A DNA stretch of 64,000 nt from Leptotrichia sp. oral taxon 218 (GTDB taxonomy: Bacteria; Fusobacteriota; Fusobacteriia; Fusobacteriales; Leptotrichiaceae). The stretch covers positions 310,001-374,000 of the forward strand of contig NZ_CP072377.1 of NCBI RefSeq assembly GCF_018128225.1, in the 5' to 3' direction. The notes beneath the pieces were generated by a model. It was not told where the DNA came from and did no database searches. It saw only the letters and a list, made by a program, of their open reading frames with translations. The translations under genes were made by a program, and so were the position numbers. Positions 52,682-60,981 of the stretch are shown here, piece by piece (within the stretch, counting starts at the first letter, position 1; each line of letters begins with the position of its first letter).

Positions 52682-53161
52682 ATGTTACCTAATTCAGCGA
52701 TTACAGCTCTTGATATATATTCTAGTACCAAAAATTTGGAATACGACAATTCTGAAGTTTATTTTGATTTGAAATGGGACTTTAAAAAAGGTGATTTTGT
52801 TTATGAAAAAGGAACCCCAGTTCTTTTAACAACAAAAAAGGAAATCGTTAAGCAATGGGTTATTAAATGTTTGATTGTTACTAAAAATGCTTGGAGAGTG
52901 TACTATAGGGATATATTTCCATTTGGCGTAGGAATTAACAAATACAAAGGCATAAATCCCCTGTATCAAGATTATGCTCAAAGTGAGATTAAAAGAGAGA
53001 TAATATCTGCATTGAAAGAACACGATTATATAAAATCAATTATAAATTATTATTCTGAATTTAAAGAAGATAAACTAAGTTTTGAGTTCGATATAGTGTT
53101 AAAAGGCGGAGAAAAAGAAATGCTCAACATTTCTGAAACAATTGAATTTAAAGATTTTTAA
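52682..53161 (+). CDS. baseplate protein (XkdS-like, DUF2634, gpW/gp25 type)
   Basis: 159 residues. YFDLKWDFKKGDFVYEKGTPVLLTTKKEIVKQWVIK, YKGINPLYQDYAQSEIKREIISAL and FDIVLKGGEKEMLNISE match DUF2634/XkdS, a baseplate wedge related to gp25. ATG 52682 is 1 bp after the upstream stop, behind AGGTGG. Confidence 0.85.
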   Translation: MLPNSAITALDIYSSTKNLEYDNSEVYFDLKWDFKKGDFVYEKGTPVLLTTKKEIVKQWVIKCLIVTKNAWRVYYRDIFPFGVGINKYKGINPLYQDYAQSEIKREIISALKEHDYIKSIINYYSEFKEDKLSFEFDIVLKGGEKEMLNISETIEFKDF

Positions 53162-53179
53162 TTGGAAGAAGGTGAAGAA

Positions 53180-54277
53180 ATGGTAACTAGAAAAGATGTA
53201 GATGTTTATGAAAATGACATAAACAGTTTAGTATCGGATATATTTAATGGTGAATTTATGATTAAGTATAGTGACACCGCTGGAAGTTTTACAGCAGATA
53301 TTGTGAGAGCATTTTCAACAGAATTAATTGTGCAACAGAAATTATATGATGAAATGTCAAAAAATTACAGCGTTGATACAGCTGAAGGTATTTATCTTGA
53401 TAGTATTTGTAAGGAAGACTATATTTTTAGGAAAAAAGCAACTACGGCGACTGGAACAGTTAGAATTTATGGGACAAGTGGTGCATTGATTCAAAAAGGA
53501 ATGATAGTAGCAAGTAATAATTGCACATACACTATTGCTGAATCGAAAATAGTAGCATACAAAGAAACTGGAACAGTTGGATATAGTGAGGTTAATGTTG
53601 TTGCAAACATCGCTGGAAAAATTGGAAATTGCGGAATCGGAGAAATAAATAAATTCTCTGAAAGTTATGTCGGACTTGAAAAAGTAGAAAATCTTAATAT
53701 TATTTCGGATGGAACAGATGAAGAGAATGACGCAGAATTACGCGAGAGAAGAAGAAAAATATTATCGGTCCCAAGTGTAAATTACAATACAAATATAATT
53801 AAAGAAATGATATTAAATAAATTTAAGAATGTGAAGAAATTAAGAGTAATTCCAAGATGGAATGGTAAAGGGACAGCTAAAATTATTGGAATTGGCGAAG
53901 CTGGACTGAAATTAAAAGACGAAGAGCTGAACAATATAAAAACATATTTGGATAATGAAATTATAACAGACGCGGAATTTACGGTAAAAACTATCAAAGA
54001 GAAAAGTATAAGTCTTACATTTGAAGCTATATTAAACAAAGAATACAATGAGCAAAGTGCGATTGAACTTACAAAAAATATTTTAAATCAAGTGTTTTTA
54101 GATAAATTGTTTGAAGAGAATAGAATTTATTATGCGGAAGTAATTGATAAGTTGTTAGAAATAAAAGCATTTAAGAAAATTTCAAATATAGATATTAATA
54201 ACACTAAAGAGGATATTATATTGGAAGATGAAGATTTAATAAGTGTTTTAAATATAACGCTGAAAACTTTAGATTAA
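53180..54277 (+). CDS. baseplate J-like protein (XkdT)
   Basis: 365 residues. STELIVQQKLYDEMSKNYSVDTAEGIYLDSIC, ATGTVRIYGTSGALIQKGMIVAS, GTDEENDAELRERRRKILSVPSVNYNT and RVIPRWNGKGTAKIIGIGEAG mark the Baseplate_J family, a wedge connecting to fibres. ATG 53180 follows GAAGGTG; a TTG at 53162 extends the frame without a site. Confidence 0.92.
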   Translation: MVTRKDVDVYENDINSLVSDIFNGEFMIKYSDTAGSFTADIVRAFSTELIVQQKLYDEMSKNYSVDTAEGIYLDSICKEDYIFRKKATTATGTVRIYGTSGALIQKGMIVASNNCTYTIAESKIVAYKETGTVGYSEVNVVANIAGKIGNCGIGEINKFSESYVGLEKVENLNIISDGTDEENDAELRERRRKILSVPSVNYNTNIIKEMILNKFKNVKKLRVIPRWNGKGTAKIIGIGEAGLKLKDEELNNIKTYLDNEIITDAEFTVKTIKEKSISLTFEAILNKEYNEQSAIELTKNILNQVFLDKLFEENRIYYAEVIDKLLEIKAFKKISNIDINNTKEDIILEDEDLISVLNITLKTLD

Positions 54278-54291
54278 TTTTAGGAGGAAAA

Positions 54292-54678
54292 ATGAGCGGA
54301 TTCACATTAGGGGCAAAAGCTAGAATATTGAATACACTGTTTGAAGGCAAAACATATTATGCTGGGCTTTTGACAGCAGTTACAACGGGAGAAAATGGAA
54401 AAGAAAATGCTACAGAGCTTGTTTCAGCTTCGTATACAAGAAGGGCTATAAATTTCGGGTCAACAACATCGAATGAAACAAGTAACTTGGCTTCAGTAAA
54501 ATTTCCTGAAGCAAGGGAAGACTGGGGGCGTGTAATAGGAATTGGAATTTATGATTCGATAACTGGTGGAAATTTAATAAATTATGCTACTTTTGACGCA
54601 AGAGATGAGGTTATAATTTATGCTTTAATGCAATATGAAATAGCCAAAAATTTTTATGTGATTGGATTTAGAAACTAA
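54292..54678 (+). CDS. tail/fibre-associated protein
   Basis: 128 residues: ILNTLFEGKTYYAGLLTAVTTGENG, ELVSASYTRRAINFGS, VKFPEAREDWGRVIGIGIYDSITGGNLINYA. This resembles a short phage tail-fibre/tail-tip family common after baseplate J genes. It overlaps the next gene by TAATG. RBS AGGAGG. Confidence 0.7.
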   Translation: MSGFTLGAKARILNTLFEGKTYYAGLLTAVTTGENGKENATELVSASYTRRAINFGSTTSNETSNLASVKFPEAREDWGRVIGIGIYDSITGGNLINYATFDARDEVIIYALMQYEIAKNFYVIGFRN

Positions 54679-55487
54679 TGGCAAAAAATGTACACCAGAA
54701 GTCAGTTGAATATATAAAAGATAATTTTAATATAAGCGAATTATCAAATTTTTATGTAAAAGATTTCATAAATGATGGTAGAAATAATGATTTTGCTTTA
54801 ATCAAAAGCAATCCTAAAGTAGCAAATTTTGTGAAACATACGAATAAATTATCTGAAATGACAGTATCAGAATTATTAAATTATAAAGTGAGTGATTTTT
54901 CATTTTTCGTTGGATTGGATGATTATGTAAACTTTACACAAAAAATTACTGAAAAAAAGTTCCCGTTAATTTTTTCATACGACAATGATTATGCTGATGT
55001 TATATACAATCTTGCTAAAAATGATTACTACAACAGTATGATAAATTCTCTTCCGGGAATATTCAGAAATTCAAATCTTATACAAGATGTATTTCATTTT
55101 GCGGATCTTCAATTAAAATCACTGGAATTTATAATTGGAACATTAGTAAAAAACAGAAGATTTATAACGGCAAGAAATGAAGTTTTAGAAGATTTTGAAG
55201 AACATTATAAATTAATATCAAGTAAAAATTTATCAACAATTTTTAAAATAAACAGAATCATTTCCAAACGTATTTTAAGGCGTGCAACCACTTTACAGAA
55301 TTTCAAAGATACAATGGAACTATATTTTATCTATAACGACAATGTAACAATAACGAATGATAAAAATAATTTTCAGTACATTGTAGATTTTCGTTCTAGC
55401 CCTGTAGACAAAGAATATTTAAATTACTGGCTGGAATTGATTTATGAAGTTATACCAATCTGGTACGACATAAAAATTGTATATTAA
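54678..55487 (+). CDS. tail protein (XkdU/gpI-like position)
   Basis: 269 residues. The C-terminal part (DFRSSPVDKEYLNYWLELIYEVIPIWYDIKIVY) resembles the end of XkdU/gpI-type proteins that link baseplate J to the fibre; the middle (SLPGIFRNSNLIQDVFHFADLQL) is compatible. The N-terminal part is not recognised. Position after baseplate J and before the fibre supports the call. Confidence 0.65.
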   Translation: MAKNVHQKSVEYIKDNFNISELSNFYVKDFINDGRNNDFALIKSNPKVANFVKHTNKLSEMTVSELLNYKVSDFSFFVGLDDYVNFTQKITEKKFPLIFSYDNDYADVIYNLAKNDYYNSMINSLPGIFRNSNLIQDVFHFADLQLKSLEFIIGTLVKNRRFITARNEVLEDFEEHYKLISSKNLSTIFKINRIISKRILRRATTLQNFKDTMELYFIYNDNVTITNDKNNFQYIVDFRSSPVDKEYLNYWLELIYEVIPIWYDIKIVY

Positions 55488-55502
55488 ATGAAGGGAGAAA
55501 AA

Positions 55503-56225
55503 ATGAAACAAACAACACTAGATTTAATAAAAAATATAAATGAAAATACCTTTATACCTGCAACTACTCAAAATGAATTATTTGAACTGTTTCAATTAGA
55601 TACAGTCGCTGATTTAAGAAAAGTTTCAAGAAATTTTATGAAAGTGTATGAACTTTTGGAACATTTCGATAATCAGACTTCAAACGCCACGAAAGAAAAA
55701 GAGGGTATTGTAAAATTCGGCACAGAAACAGGAAATGCGATAGATGCAGAAACTTGGAAACAAGCAATAGGACAATCTTTAGGTGGATATGTAAGTAAAG
55801 TTGAAAACAAAGAAGCTGGGAAATGGTACATAAATGATTTAACAGATGGGAAAATATATAAATGTATACAGACTCATACAAGTACGAGTTTTGATATTAC
55901 TAAATTTGTGGATATTACGAATGTTGGACTTTCGGACAAATTAGAAAATTTATACGAAACATATTCAATTAATGTTGGAAACAATGTAGCAATTGCTCAA
56001 GTTTTTGAAACAAAGATTAAAATACCTTCAAAACCTTTTAAATTCTTTTGCACAGTCGTGACAGGAAATAACTATTTAGTTGATTTAAACAAAGCTCATC
56101 AATATGCAAGTAGCGAGATAATTATAAATTTTGGAATGTCTCAAAAAGGATTTTTGCAATACTCTATAGCTAAAAATTCTTCTGTTATAGATGGAAGAAC
56201 GATTTATGTTATGTTTGTATTTTAA
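55503..56225 (+). CDS. tail fibre with exchangeable C-terminus
   Basis: 240 residues. The N-terminal 145 residues (VADLRKVSRNFMKVYELLEHFDNQT, GIVKFGTETGNAIDAETWKQAIG) look like the constant baseplate-attached part of a phage fibre. After GLSDKLENL the C-terminal 90 residues form a beta-rich receptor-like domain ending VIDGRTIYVMFVF. The codons for DKLENL lie in an inverted-repeat site shared with a second cassette on the opposite strand. ATG 55503 follows AAGGGAG; ATG 55488 overlaps that site. Confidence 0.75.
   Translation: MKQTTLDLIKNINENTFIPATTQNELFELFQLDTVADLRKVSRNFMKVYELLEHFDNQTSNATKEKEGIVKFGTETGNAIDAETWKQAIGQSLGGYVSKVENKEAGKWYINDLTDGKIYKCIQTHTSTSFDITKFVDITNVGLSDKLENLYETYSINVGNNVAIAQVFETKIKIPSKPFKFFCTVVTGNNYLVDLNKAHQYASSEIIINFGMSQKGFLQYSIAKNSSVIDGRTIYVMFVF
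55930..55960 (+). repeat. left recombination-like site in the fibre gene
   Basis: TTTCGGACAAATT (55930-55942), then AGAA, then AATTTATACGAAA: arms that are inverted copies with two mismatches around a 4-bp centre. The right half, TAGAAAATTTATACGAAA, matches the minus-strand copy at 56580-56563 (TAGAAAATTTGTCCGAAA) at 16 of 18 positions. This is the layout of a tyrosine-recombinase site. Confidence 0.65.
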
Positions 56226-56275
56226 ACACTTGTATTCCAGCCGAACTGACCGAGGGTAAATTATCTATATTTTTA

Positions 56276-56572
56276 TTATCTTGCATAAATATATGCATAA
56301 TTATCGTCGAGAGCTGTATTCTTAGAAATTTTAAAATAATAATAACTGTTATCTTCATAAAAATAATTTAAGTCATTTTCACCAGCAACAAGAGTATAGT
56401 TAGTCTTTTTAATATCATATTCATATGTCACCCAATGTAAATTTGGATCATCGATGCCCATGCTTGAAACGACCTTCAATTTCTTGCATTTTTTCGAAAT
56501 TGGAATTATAAAATTATTTCTCGAAAAAGAAAATAAAAGACCGTGGAAAACCAATTGCCAGTTTTCGGACAA
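56276..56572 (-). CDS. oppositely oriented alternative tail-fibre C-terminal cassette
   Basis: Up to 98 codons from an internal ATG, open further upstream through LENLSENWQLVFHGLLF. It has no promoter or ribosome binding site of its own. The length and the end (YYYFKISKNTALDDNYAYIYAR) resemble the end of the forward fibre (LQYSIAKNSSVIDGRTIYVM). Inversion at the LENL-coding repeats would put it in frame behind the constant fibre part, giving GLSDKLENLSENWQL. It is best read as a silent alternative receptor-binding tip. Confidence 0.65.
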   Translation of the reverse strand: MSENWQLVFHGLLFSFSRNNFIIPISKKCKKLKVVSSMGIDDPNLHWVTYEYDIKKTNYTLVAGENDLNYFYEDNSYYYFKISKNTALDDNYAYIYAR

Positions 56573-56581
56573 ATTTTCTAG
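56561..56581 (-). repeat. right recombination-like site in the silent fibre cassette
   Basis: Minus strand CTAGAAAATTTGTCCGAAA is the inverted partner of the site in the fibre gene. On the plus strand TTTCGGACAAATT (56563-56575) is an exact copy of 55930-55942. A diverged copy, TTTCGTGCAAATT, lies at 57646-57658 beyond the recombinase gene. Confidence 0.65.
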
Positions 56582-56582
56582 T

Positions 56583-56609
56583 CTATAATATTATTGACTA
56601 ATATTATAG
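56583..56609. promoter_or_regulatory. perfect palindrome upstream of the recombinase gene
   Basis: CTATAATATTA (56583-56593) and TAATATTATAG (56599-56609) are perfect 11-bp inverted arms around TTGAC, 16 bp before the recombinase ATG and next to the right recombination-like site. It could be an operator, an accessory site or a hairpin controlling the recombinase. Confidence 0.55.
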
Positions 56610-56625
56610 AGGAGATGATAAAAAA

Positions 56626-57441
56626 ATGAAATTGCAAGAATTGAAAGGAAGAAATGCAGAAATTTATTGGGAGTATCTAAACAGCTGTATAGCGAAAAAT
56701 GAGGCAACTAAAAACACGACTTATAAGACATATCTTAACAATATGAAACAGTTTGTTGAGTATTTGAAAGTATATGAGAATAATCGTTATTTGCTGAGTA
56801 AAGATACACTAAAGTTTATTGTGAGTATTTTAGAGAGATATATCAGATATTGTAGAGAGATGAAAGGCAACAATGCTAGAACGATTAATAACAAAATCAC
56901 GGCAATTAGTAGCTTTTATATTTGGGCAGTTAAGCGTGATTTAATAACAACACATCCGTTTAGGGACAAATTAGATCGCTTGAAAGTTACAGATGTAGAA
57001 AAACGGAGAAATAGTTATTATTTGAGTAATAAGGAAATAATAGAGATTAATATCAAAATGGAAATGGACAAACGGTATGATTTGCAAGACAGGATTGTAT
57101 TTAACTTGATTATTGATACAGCTTGTAGGATTTCGGCATTGCAATCAATTAAAATTGATAACATTGATTTAGAGAGTGGAATAATATTCGGAATAGTAGA
57201 AAAGGAACAAAAGATTGTAGAGTTTGCAATATTCGAGGAAACGACGGAATTGATAAGGGAGTGGTTGAGATGTAGAAATGACAATGTAGAATACTTGCTT
57301 ATTACTAAATATAACGGAGTATTTAAGCAGATGAGCAAGTCAACGATAAGAGACAGAGTGAGAAAAATTGGAAAACTTGTAGGAATAGAAAATCTATATC
57401 CACACTCGTTAAGAAAACAACTGCTAGAGATAGAAGAATAA
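56626..57441 (+). pseudogene. tyrosine recombinase, C-terminally truncated (putative fibre invertase)
   Basis: 271 residues. The SAM-like N-terminal domain (NTTYKTYLNNMKQFVEYLKV, MKGNNARTINNKITAISSFY) and the first catalytic residues are present: R169 region (TACRISALQSIKIDNIDL) and LYPHSLRK near residue 260. After HSLRK the frame ends within nine residues. The GH box and the nucleophilic Tyr are missing, and no other frame up to the next gene restores them. It is probably the former or inactive inverter of the adjacent fibre cassette. RBS AGGAG precedes ATG 56626. Confidence 0.7.
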
Positions 57442-57700
57442 AACTGTTAGAAATTCGTAAAAAAGCGGGATTTTAACAATAAAAAGTAGAGAAATTTATG
57501 AATTTATACAGAATTTTGAAAAATATTTATTGATTTTATTGACTTTATGCATACTTTAGATTTTAGTAATTTAATAAAAAATGTATGTAAGCATTAACTA
57601 AAATCATCTCAAAGTCTTTAAAAATCAGTATTTGTATTTTTAAATTTCGTGCAAATTCATAAGTTAGCACAGAATTAAATTTGAAAGGAGAAATAAAAAA

Positions 57701-58435
57701 ATGGAAGGATTCAGAGTATATTTATACGATAAAAATGGGAATATAATAGGAATATTTTTAGCACCATCTCAAAAAAAATTTGAGGCTGATAAATTGAAAT
57801 ATTGTAGTGAATATAGAGAAGGGGAAAATTTTATATCCTACACGGAAATTAAAAATCCAATCTTGGATAAAAAAACTGGGGAACTTAGAGAAATGACTAT
57901 TTCAGAACAAGTTCAAGCAGGAATATTAATTTTATCAGATGGACAGTATTTAGAGGGTGAAGAAATAAAAACTGTTACAAAACCAAATGAGTGGAGTGTA
58001 TGGGACGAAGACTCTCACGCTTGGAAAGTTGACAATGATTTGTTAAACAAAAAATTAGAAGAGTTAAGGGAAAAAGCGTTGAAAGACTTAGCTGAAGCTA
58101 AATCGAACTTTTTAAATCAGCCGCTTGAAATAGAAAAAAATGACAAAAAATATACATTTGAGAACAACGAAAGAAATAGAAACAGTTTATCGTTAAAAAT
58201 GTCGCTAATGTGGACTTTAGAACAAGATAAAATTGAAAAAGTAAAAGTTTTAAATGATAAGAAAATGGTTGAATTTATCGGGTTGAATAGAACTGAATTA
58301 AAAGTTTTGGCTAAAAAAATGCAAGATATTTTAGAAATAGCCGATGTTGCCGAACAAATGGCAGTAGTTGGAATCAGTAGATATAATGTCGAACAAATGT
58401 TAGAGTTAAATGTAAGTGATTTTTTTCAAAATTAA
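57701..58435 (+). CDS. tail-fibre assembly-like protein (DUF4376-like C-terminus)
   Basis: 244 residues. The N-terminal half carries short beta segments (FRVYLYDKNGNIIGIFLAPS). A charged helix (LLNKKLEELREKALKDLAEAK) precedes a region with FENNERNRNSLSLKMSLMW, typical of DUF4376 domains found in fibre and fibre-assembly proteins. It follows a 259-bp gap after the recombinase in which I see no gene. RBS AAAGGAG. Confidence 0.6.
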   Translation: MEGFRVYLYDKNGNIIGIFLAPSQKKFEADKLKYCSEYREGENFISYTEIKNPILDKKTGELREMTISEQVQAGILILSDGQYLEGEEIKTVTKPNEWSVWDEDSHAWKVDNDLLNKKLEELREKALKDLAEAKSNFLNQPLEIEKNDKKYTFENNERNRNSLSLKMSLMWTLEQDKIEKVKVLNDKKMVEFIGLNRTELKVLAKKMQDILEIADVAEQMAVVGISRYNVEQMLELNVSDFFQN

Positions 58436-58453
58436 TTAAGAGGAGTGATGTAA

Positions 58454-58978
58454 ATGAATAGATTTAACAAATTTTTAGATTATATCTTTAAAGTTGAAGG
58501 CGGTTATACTAATGATAAAAATGATAAAGGTGGAGCAACAAATTTTGGAATAACACACGAAGACGCTAAAACGTATCTAGGGTATACAGGAGATATGAGA
58601 AAATTTAAAAAATCAGATGCCGAGAAAATTTATGAAAAAATATACTACAAGGGGAATCATCTTGACAAAATAGTAAGTGATAAAATAGCTCTTTCAATTT
58701 TTGACTGGATTGTAAATAGTGGAAAAACAGGAAAGAAGAAAGCTCAGATTGTAGCAAATAAATTTGGTTCAAATTTAACTGTAGATGGAATAATTGGACC
58801 AAAGACAGTTGAAGCTATTAATAAAATAAATCCTGAAACTTTTTTGAAAGAATATCATGAAATGCAAAGAAATTTTTATAAATATTTAGTAAGTAAGGAT
58901 AAAACACAACAAGATTTTTTGGTTGGATGGTTGAATCGTGTTGATAGAAAAGAAAAATATTTAAAGGAGATGATATAA
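58454..58978 (+). CDS. GH108-family endolysin (lysozyme)
   Basis: 174 residues. FKVEGGYTNDKNDKGGATNFGIT holds the catalytic Glu (E15) of glycoside hydrolase family 108; IFDWIVNSGKTGKKKAQIV and DGIIGPKTVEAIN are the peptidoglycan-binding-like C-terminal part. It cleaves the glycan strand at lysis. No signal peptide, so it needs a holin. RBS GAGGAGTG. Confidence 0.9.
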   Translation: MNRFNKFLDYIFKVEGGYTNDKNDKGGATNFGITHEDAKTYLGYTGDMRKFKKSDAEKIYEKIYYKGNHLDKIVSDKIALSIFDWIVNSGKTGKKKAQIVANKFGSNLTVDGIIGPKTVEAINKINPETFLKEYHEMQRNFYKYLVSKDKTQQDFLVGWLNRVDRKEKYLKEMI

Positions 58979-59521
58979 ATGAAAGTAATATTGAATGTAG
59001 GACATGGTGGAGTGAAAAGAGATCCAGGGGCATGTGGAAATGGTTTTGAGGAACACGCTTGGAATAAGGATTTTGTGAATAATTATATTGTTCCTGAGTG
59101 CAAAGAGCAAGGTGTAGATTATGTTGTAGTATATCAAGACTATTATTCTACATTAGCAAAGAAAATCAATAGTATAGCAAATCAAGGAGATGTGACGTTA
59201 TCATTTCATCTTAACGCTGCAGGGGAAAATGCAACAGGAGCAGAAATGCTGTACTGGCACAGTTCAAAAAAAAGTAAAGAATTGGCAGAATATTTGCAAG
59301 AAGCAAACTTAGAAGCAACGCATTTAAGAAATAGAGGAATAAAAGCACGCGATTATGATGACAGAGGAGCAAATCTTTTAAGAAAAACTTCAACGCCTTG
59401 CGTTATTGTTGAAAGTGGATTTATCACAAATAAAAATGATATGGAAATATTGGAAGCAGCAAAAAAAGAACTAGCAAAATACTATGTAGCGGCAGTAAAG
59501 AATTATTGGAAAAATAATTAA
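58979..59521 (+). CDS. N-acetylmuramoyl-L-alanine amidase (Amidase_3)
   Basis: 180 residues. Zinc ligands and catalytic residues fit Amidase_3: H9 (NVGHGGVKRDPGACG), E24 region, H77 (LSFHLNAAG) and E145 (CVIVESGFITN). It removes stem peptides from glycan strands. It begins on the base after the GH108 stop, so two complementary lysins are co-expressed. Confidence 0.9.
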   Translation: MKVILNVGHGGVKRDPGACGNGFEEHAWNKDFVNNYIVPECKEQGVDYVVVYQDYYSTLAKKINSIANQGDVTLSFHLNAAGENATGAEMLYWHSSKKSKELAEYLQEANLEATHLRNRGIKARDYDDRGANLLRKTSTPCVIVESGFITNKNDMEILEAAKKELAKYYVAAVKNYWKNN

Positions 59522-59664
59522 AAAAGGCTTCGTTGCGAGCCGTATGAGAACGTTAAAAAAGTTTTTGGATTTAATTGTCGCTTGGTAAGACAAAATTGAT
59601 TGTAGGGCTTGCCAGGCGGCTTAGAATTGATATTAAGAAAAATAAGGAAAAGGGAGCGATAAAA

Positions 59665-59853
59665 ATGAACGATTATAAATCAAGATTAAGAAAAGAACTG
59701 GAAGATTTGAATTTTAAAATTGAAAAATTAAATAACTTCATTGAAAAAAATGATATTTTTAAAACAATAGATTTGGAAGAACAAGAATTGTTAAAAGAAC
59801 AAAGGGAAATAATGAATAAATATGCAAATATTTTAAGAAAAAGAATAAAATAG
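59665..59853 (+). CDS. small coiled-coil phage protein
   Basis: 62 residues, MNDYKSRLRKELEDLNFKIE..., EEQELLKEQREIMNKYANIL: a heptad-like helix pair resembling the small crAss001_48-like family of phage proteins. ATG 59665 follows AAGGGAG; codons further upstream to 59575 look noncoding. Role unknown. Confidence 0.6.
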   Translation: MNDYKSRLRKELEDLNFKIEKLNNFIEKNDIFKTIDLEEQELLKEQREIMNKYANILRKRIK

Positions 59854-59864
59854 GAGATGATGAA

Positions 59865-60191
59865 ATGGATAAATTAGCAGCAAAAATATATTTGACAGGT
59901 AAAATTTTAGAATTAGGAAAGACTTTAATCTATAAAACAGAAATAGTTGCCAAAGGAAAAGCTGGAGCAGAAAAGTTTAAGCAGGTGTATGAAGGTTTTT
60001 GGGATAAGCTGGAAGATCTGTTAAAAAAAGAAAAATCAATTGACAGAAAATGGATTCCTGACTTTGCAGAAGAAATTGGCGAAGAAGTTCTAACAGAAGT
60101 TTTAAAAGAAGCCAGAAAGACGTTTGACTTGAAAGTTATACTGCAACAAATTTTCGATGAGGAAAAAGCAGGGAATAAAAACATATTGTAG
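59865..60191 (+). CDS. hypothetical lysis-region protein
   Basis: 108 residues, helical and charged, without a membrane segment. It lies between the lysins and the holin-like genes behind AGGAGATG. I do not recognise a family. Confidence 0.55.
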   Translation: MDKLAAKIYLTGKILELGKTLIYKTEIVAKGKAGAEKFKQVYEGFWDKLEDLLKKEKSIDRKWIPDFAEEIGEEVLTEVLKEARKTFDLKVILQQIFDEEKAGNKNIL

Positions 60192-60202
60192 GAGCATAAT
60201 CA

Positions 60203-60574
60203 ATGATAGAGGATTTGAAGGTAATAATAGACAATCACGGACTTTTTCTGATATTGTTTTTCAGCGGGGTGCTGTTCGGAGTGGTTGCTCAAAAAATGAT
60301 AGACAACCAGCCAGTAAAACCATATGTAAAAAGAATAGCTGTTGCTGGAATGACAATGGCTATTGCTCTATCTCTTAATAAGTTGGTGGGGCATTTCAAT
60401 GCCGGATTCCTATACCCCTGGAGTCCTGTGCTGGGATTTTTTGGGGAAGCTGTAATGGAAATGATCAATCAGAAAAGATACGGAATCAGCAAAGGATTTT
60501 TGGAGCTAATGCTAGAAAAGTTCGGATTTGTCAAGAAGAAGGATGATAAAGATGAAAATATATCACAGAAGTAG
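60203..60574 (+). CDS. putative holin
   Basis: 123 residues with two to three hydrophobic segments (GLFLILFFSGVLFGVVAQ near 13-30, IAVAGMTMAIALSLNKLVG near 45-63, and a weaker one near 72-90) and a charged C-terminus (VKKKDDKDENISQK), the usual layout of phage holins. It follows the lysins. Family not identified. RBS TAGGAG. Confidence 0.6.
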   Translation: MIEDLKVIIDNHGLFLILFFSGVLFGVVAQKMIDNQPVKPYVKRIAVAGMTMAIALSLNKLVGHFNAGFLYPWSPVLGFFGEAVMEMINQKRYGISKGFLELMLEKFGFVKKKDDKDENISQK

Positions 60575-60875
60575 GAAGTTTGCAATCGTAATGTTTGCAC
60601 TGATATTTTTAAATTCAGCAATCACGCTAAAATTAAGAGGCTATCAAAGAAGACAGAATCTAAATTTATTACGGAACGAGTTGAAGAGTGAAAGCAAAAA
60701 AGAAATATTTGATTCAATAGAAGAAAAGTCGAAAACGGAAGATTTAATACTTCTGATAAGTACAAACTTTGTCGCTTTAATGATAACTGTTGGATTCGAC
60801 AGATTCGGAGTATTTGAAGAAAGTGATGAAACTGTAAAGAAAAATAAGAAAAAATTTGTGGAATTGTTTTTGTAA
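60552..60875 (+). CDS. small two-pass membrane protein of the lysis region
   Basis: 107 residues: a signal-anchor-like segment (FAIVMFALIFLNSAITL near 9-25), a charged helix, and a second hydrophobic segment (LILLISTNFVALMITVGF near 70-87). It overlaps the putative holin by 23 bases. It may be an antiholin, a second holin or a spanin-like factor. ATG 60552 follows GAAGG; TTG 60528 and ATG 60543 are alternatives. Confidence 0.55.
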   Translation: MKIYHRSRKFAIVMFALIFLNSAITLKLRGYQRRQNLNLLRNELKSESKKEIFDSIEEKSKTEDLILLISTNFVALMITVGFDRFGVFEESDETVKKNKKKFVELFL

Positions 60876-60926
60876 ATTTCAGGGCAAAAAAAATCTGGAT
60901 AAGAGAAAAAAAACTAGAATTATTAG

Positions 60927-60981
60927 CACTATATGTTGTGGTAAAAGTATATCAGAAAAGCACAACATATAGTGTATTTTT
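60927..60981 (+). terminator. strong terminator at the right end of the prophage
   Basis: CACTATATGTTGTG (60927-60940) and CACAACATATAGTG (60961-60974) are perfect 14-bp arms followed by a T-rich stretch. It ends the late operon just inside the right attachment repeat. Confidence 0.75.

Noticed and set aside
59522-59664. Start of the 59665-59853 gene at 59575
   Set aside because: The upstream codons have no RBS and look noncoding; GGGAG precedes the internal ATG 59665.
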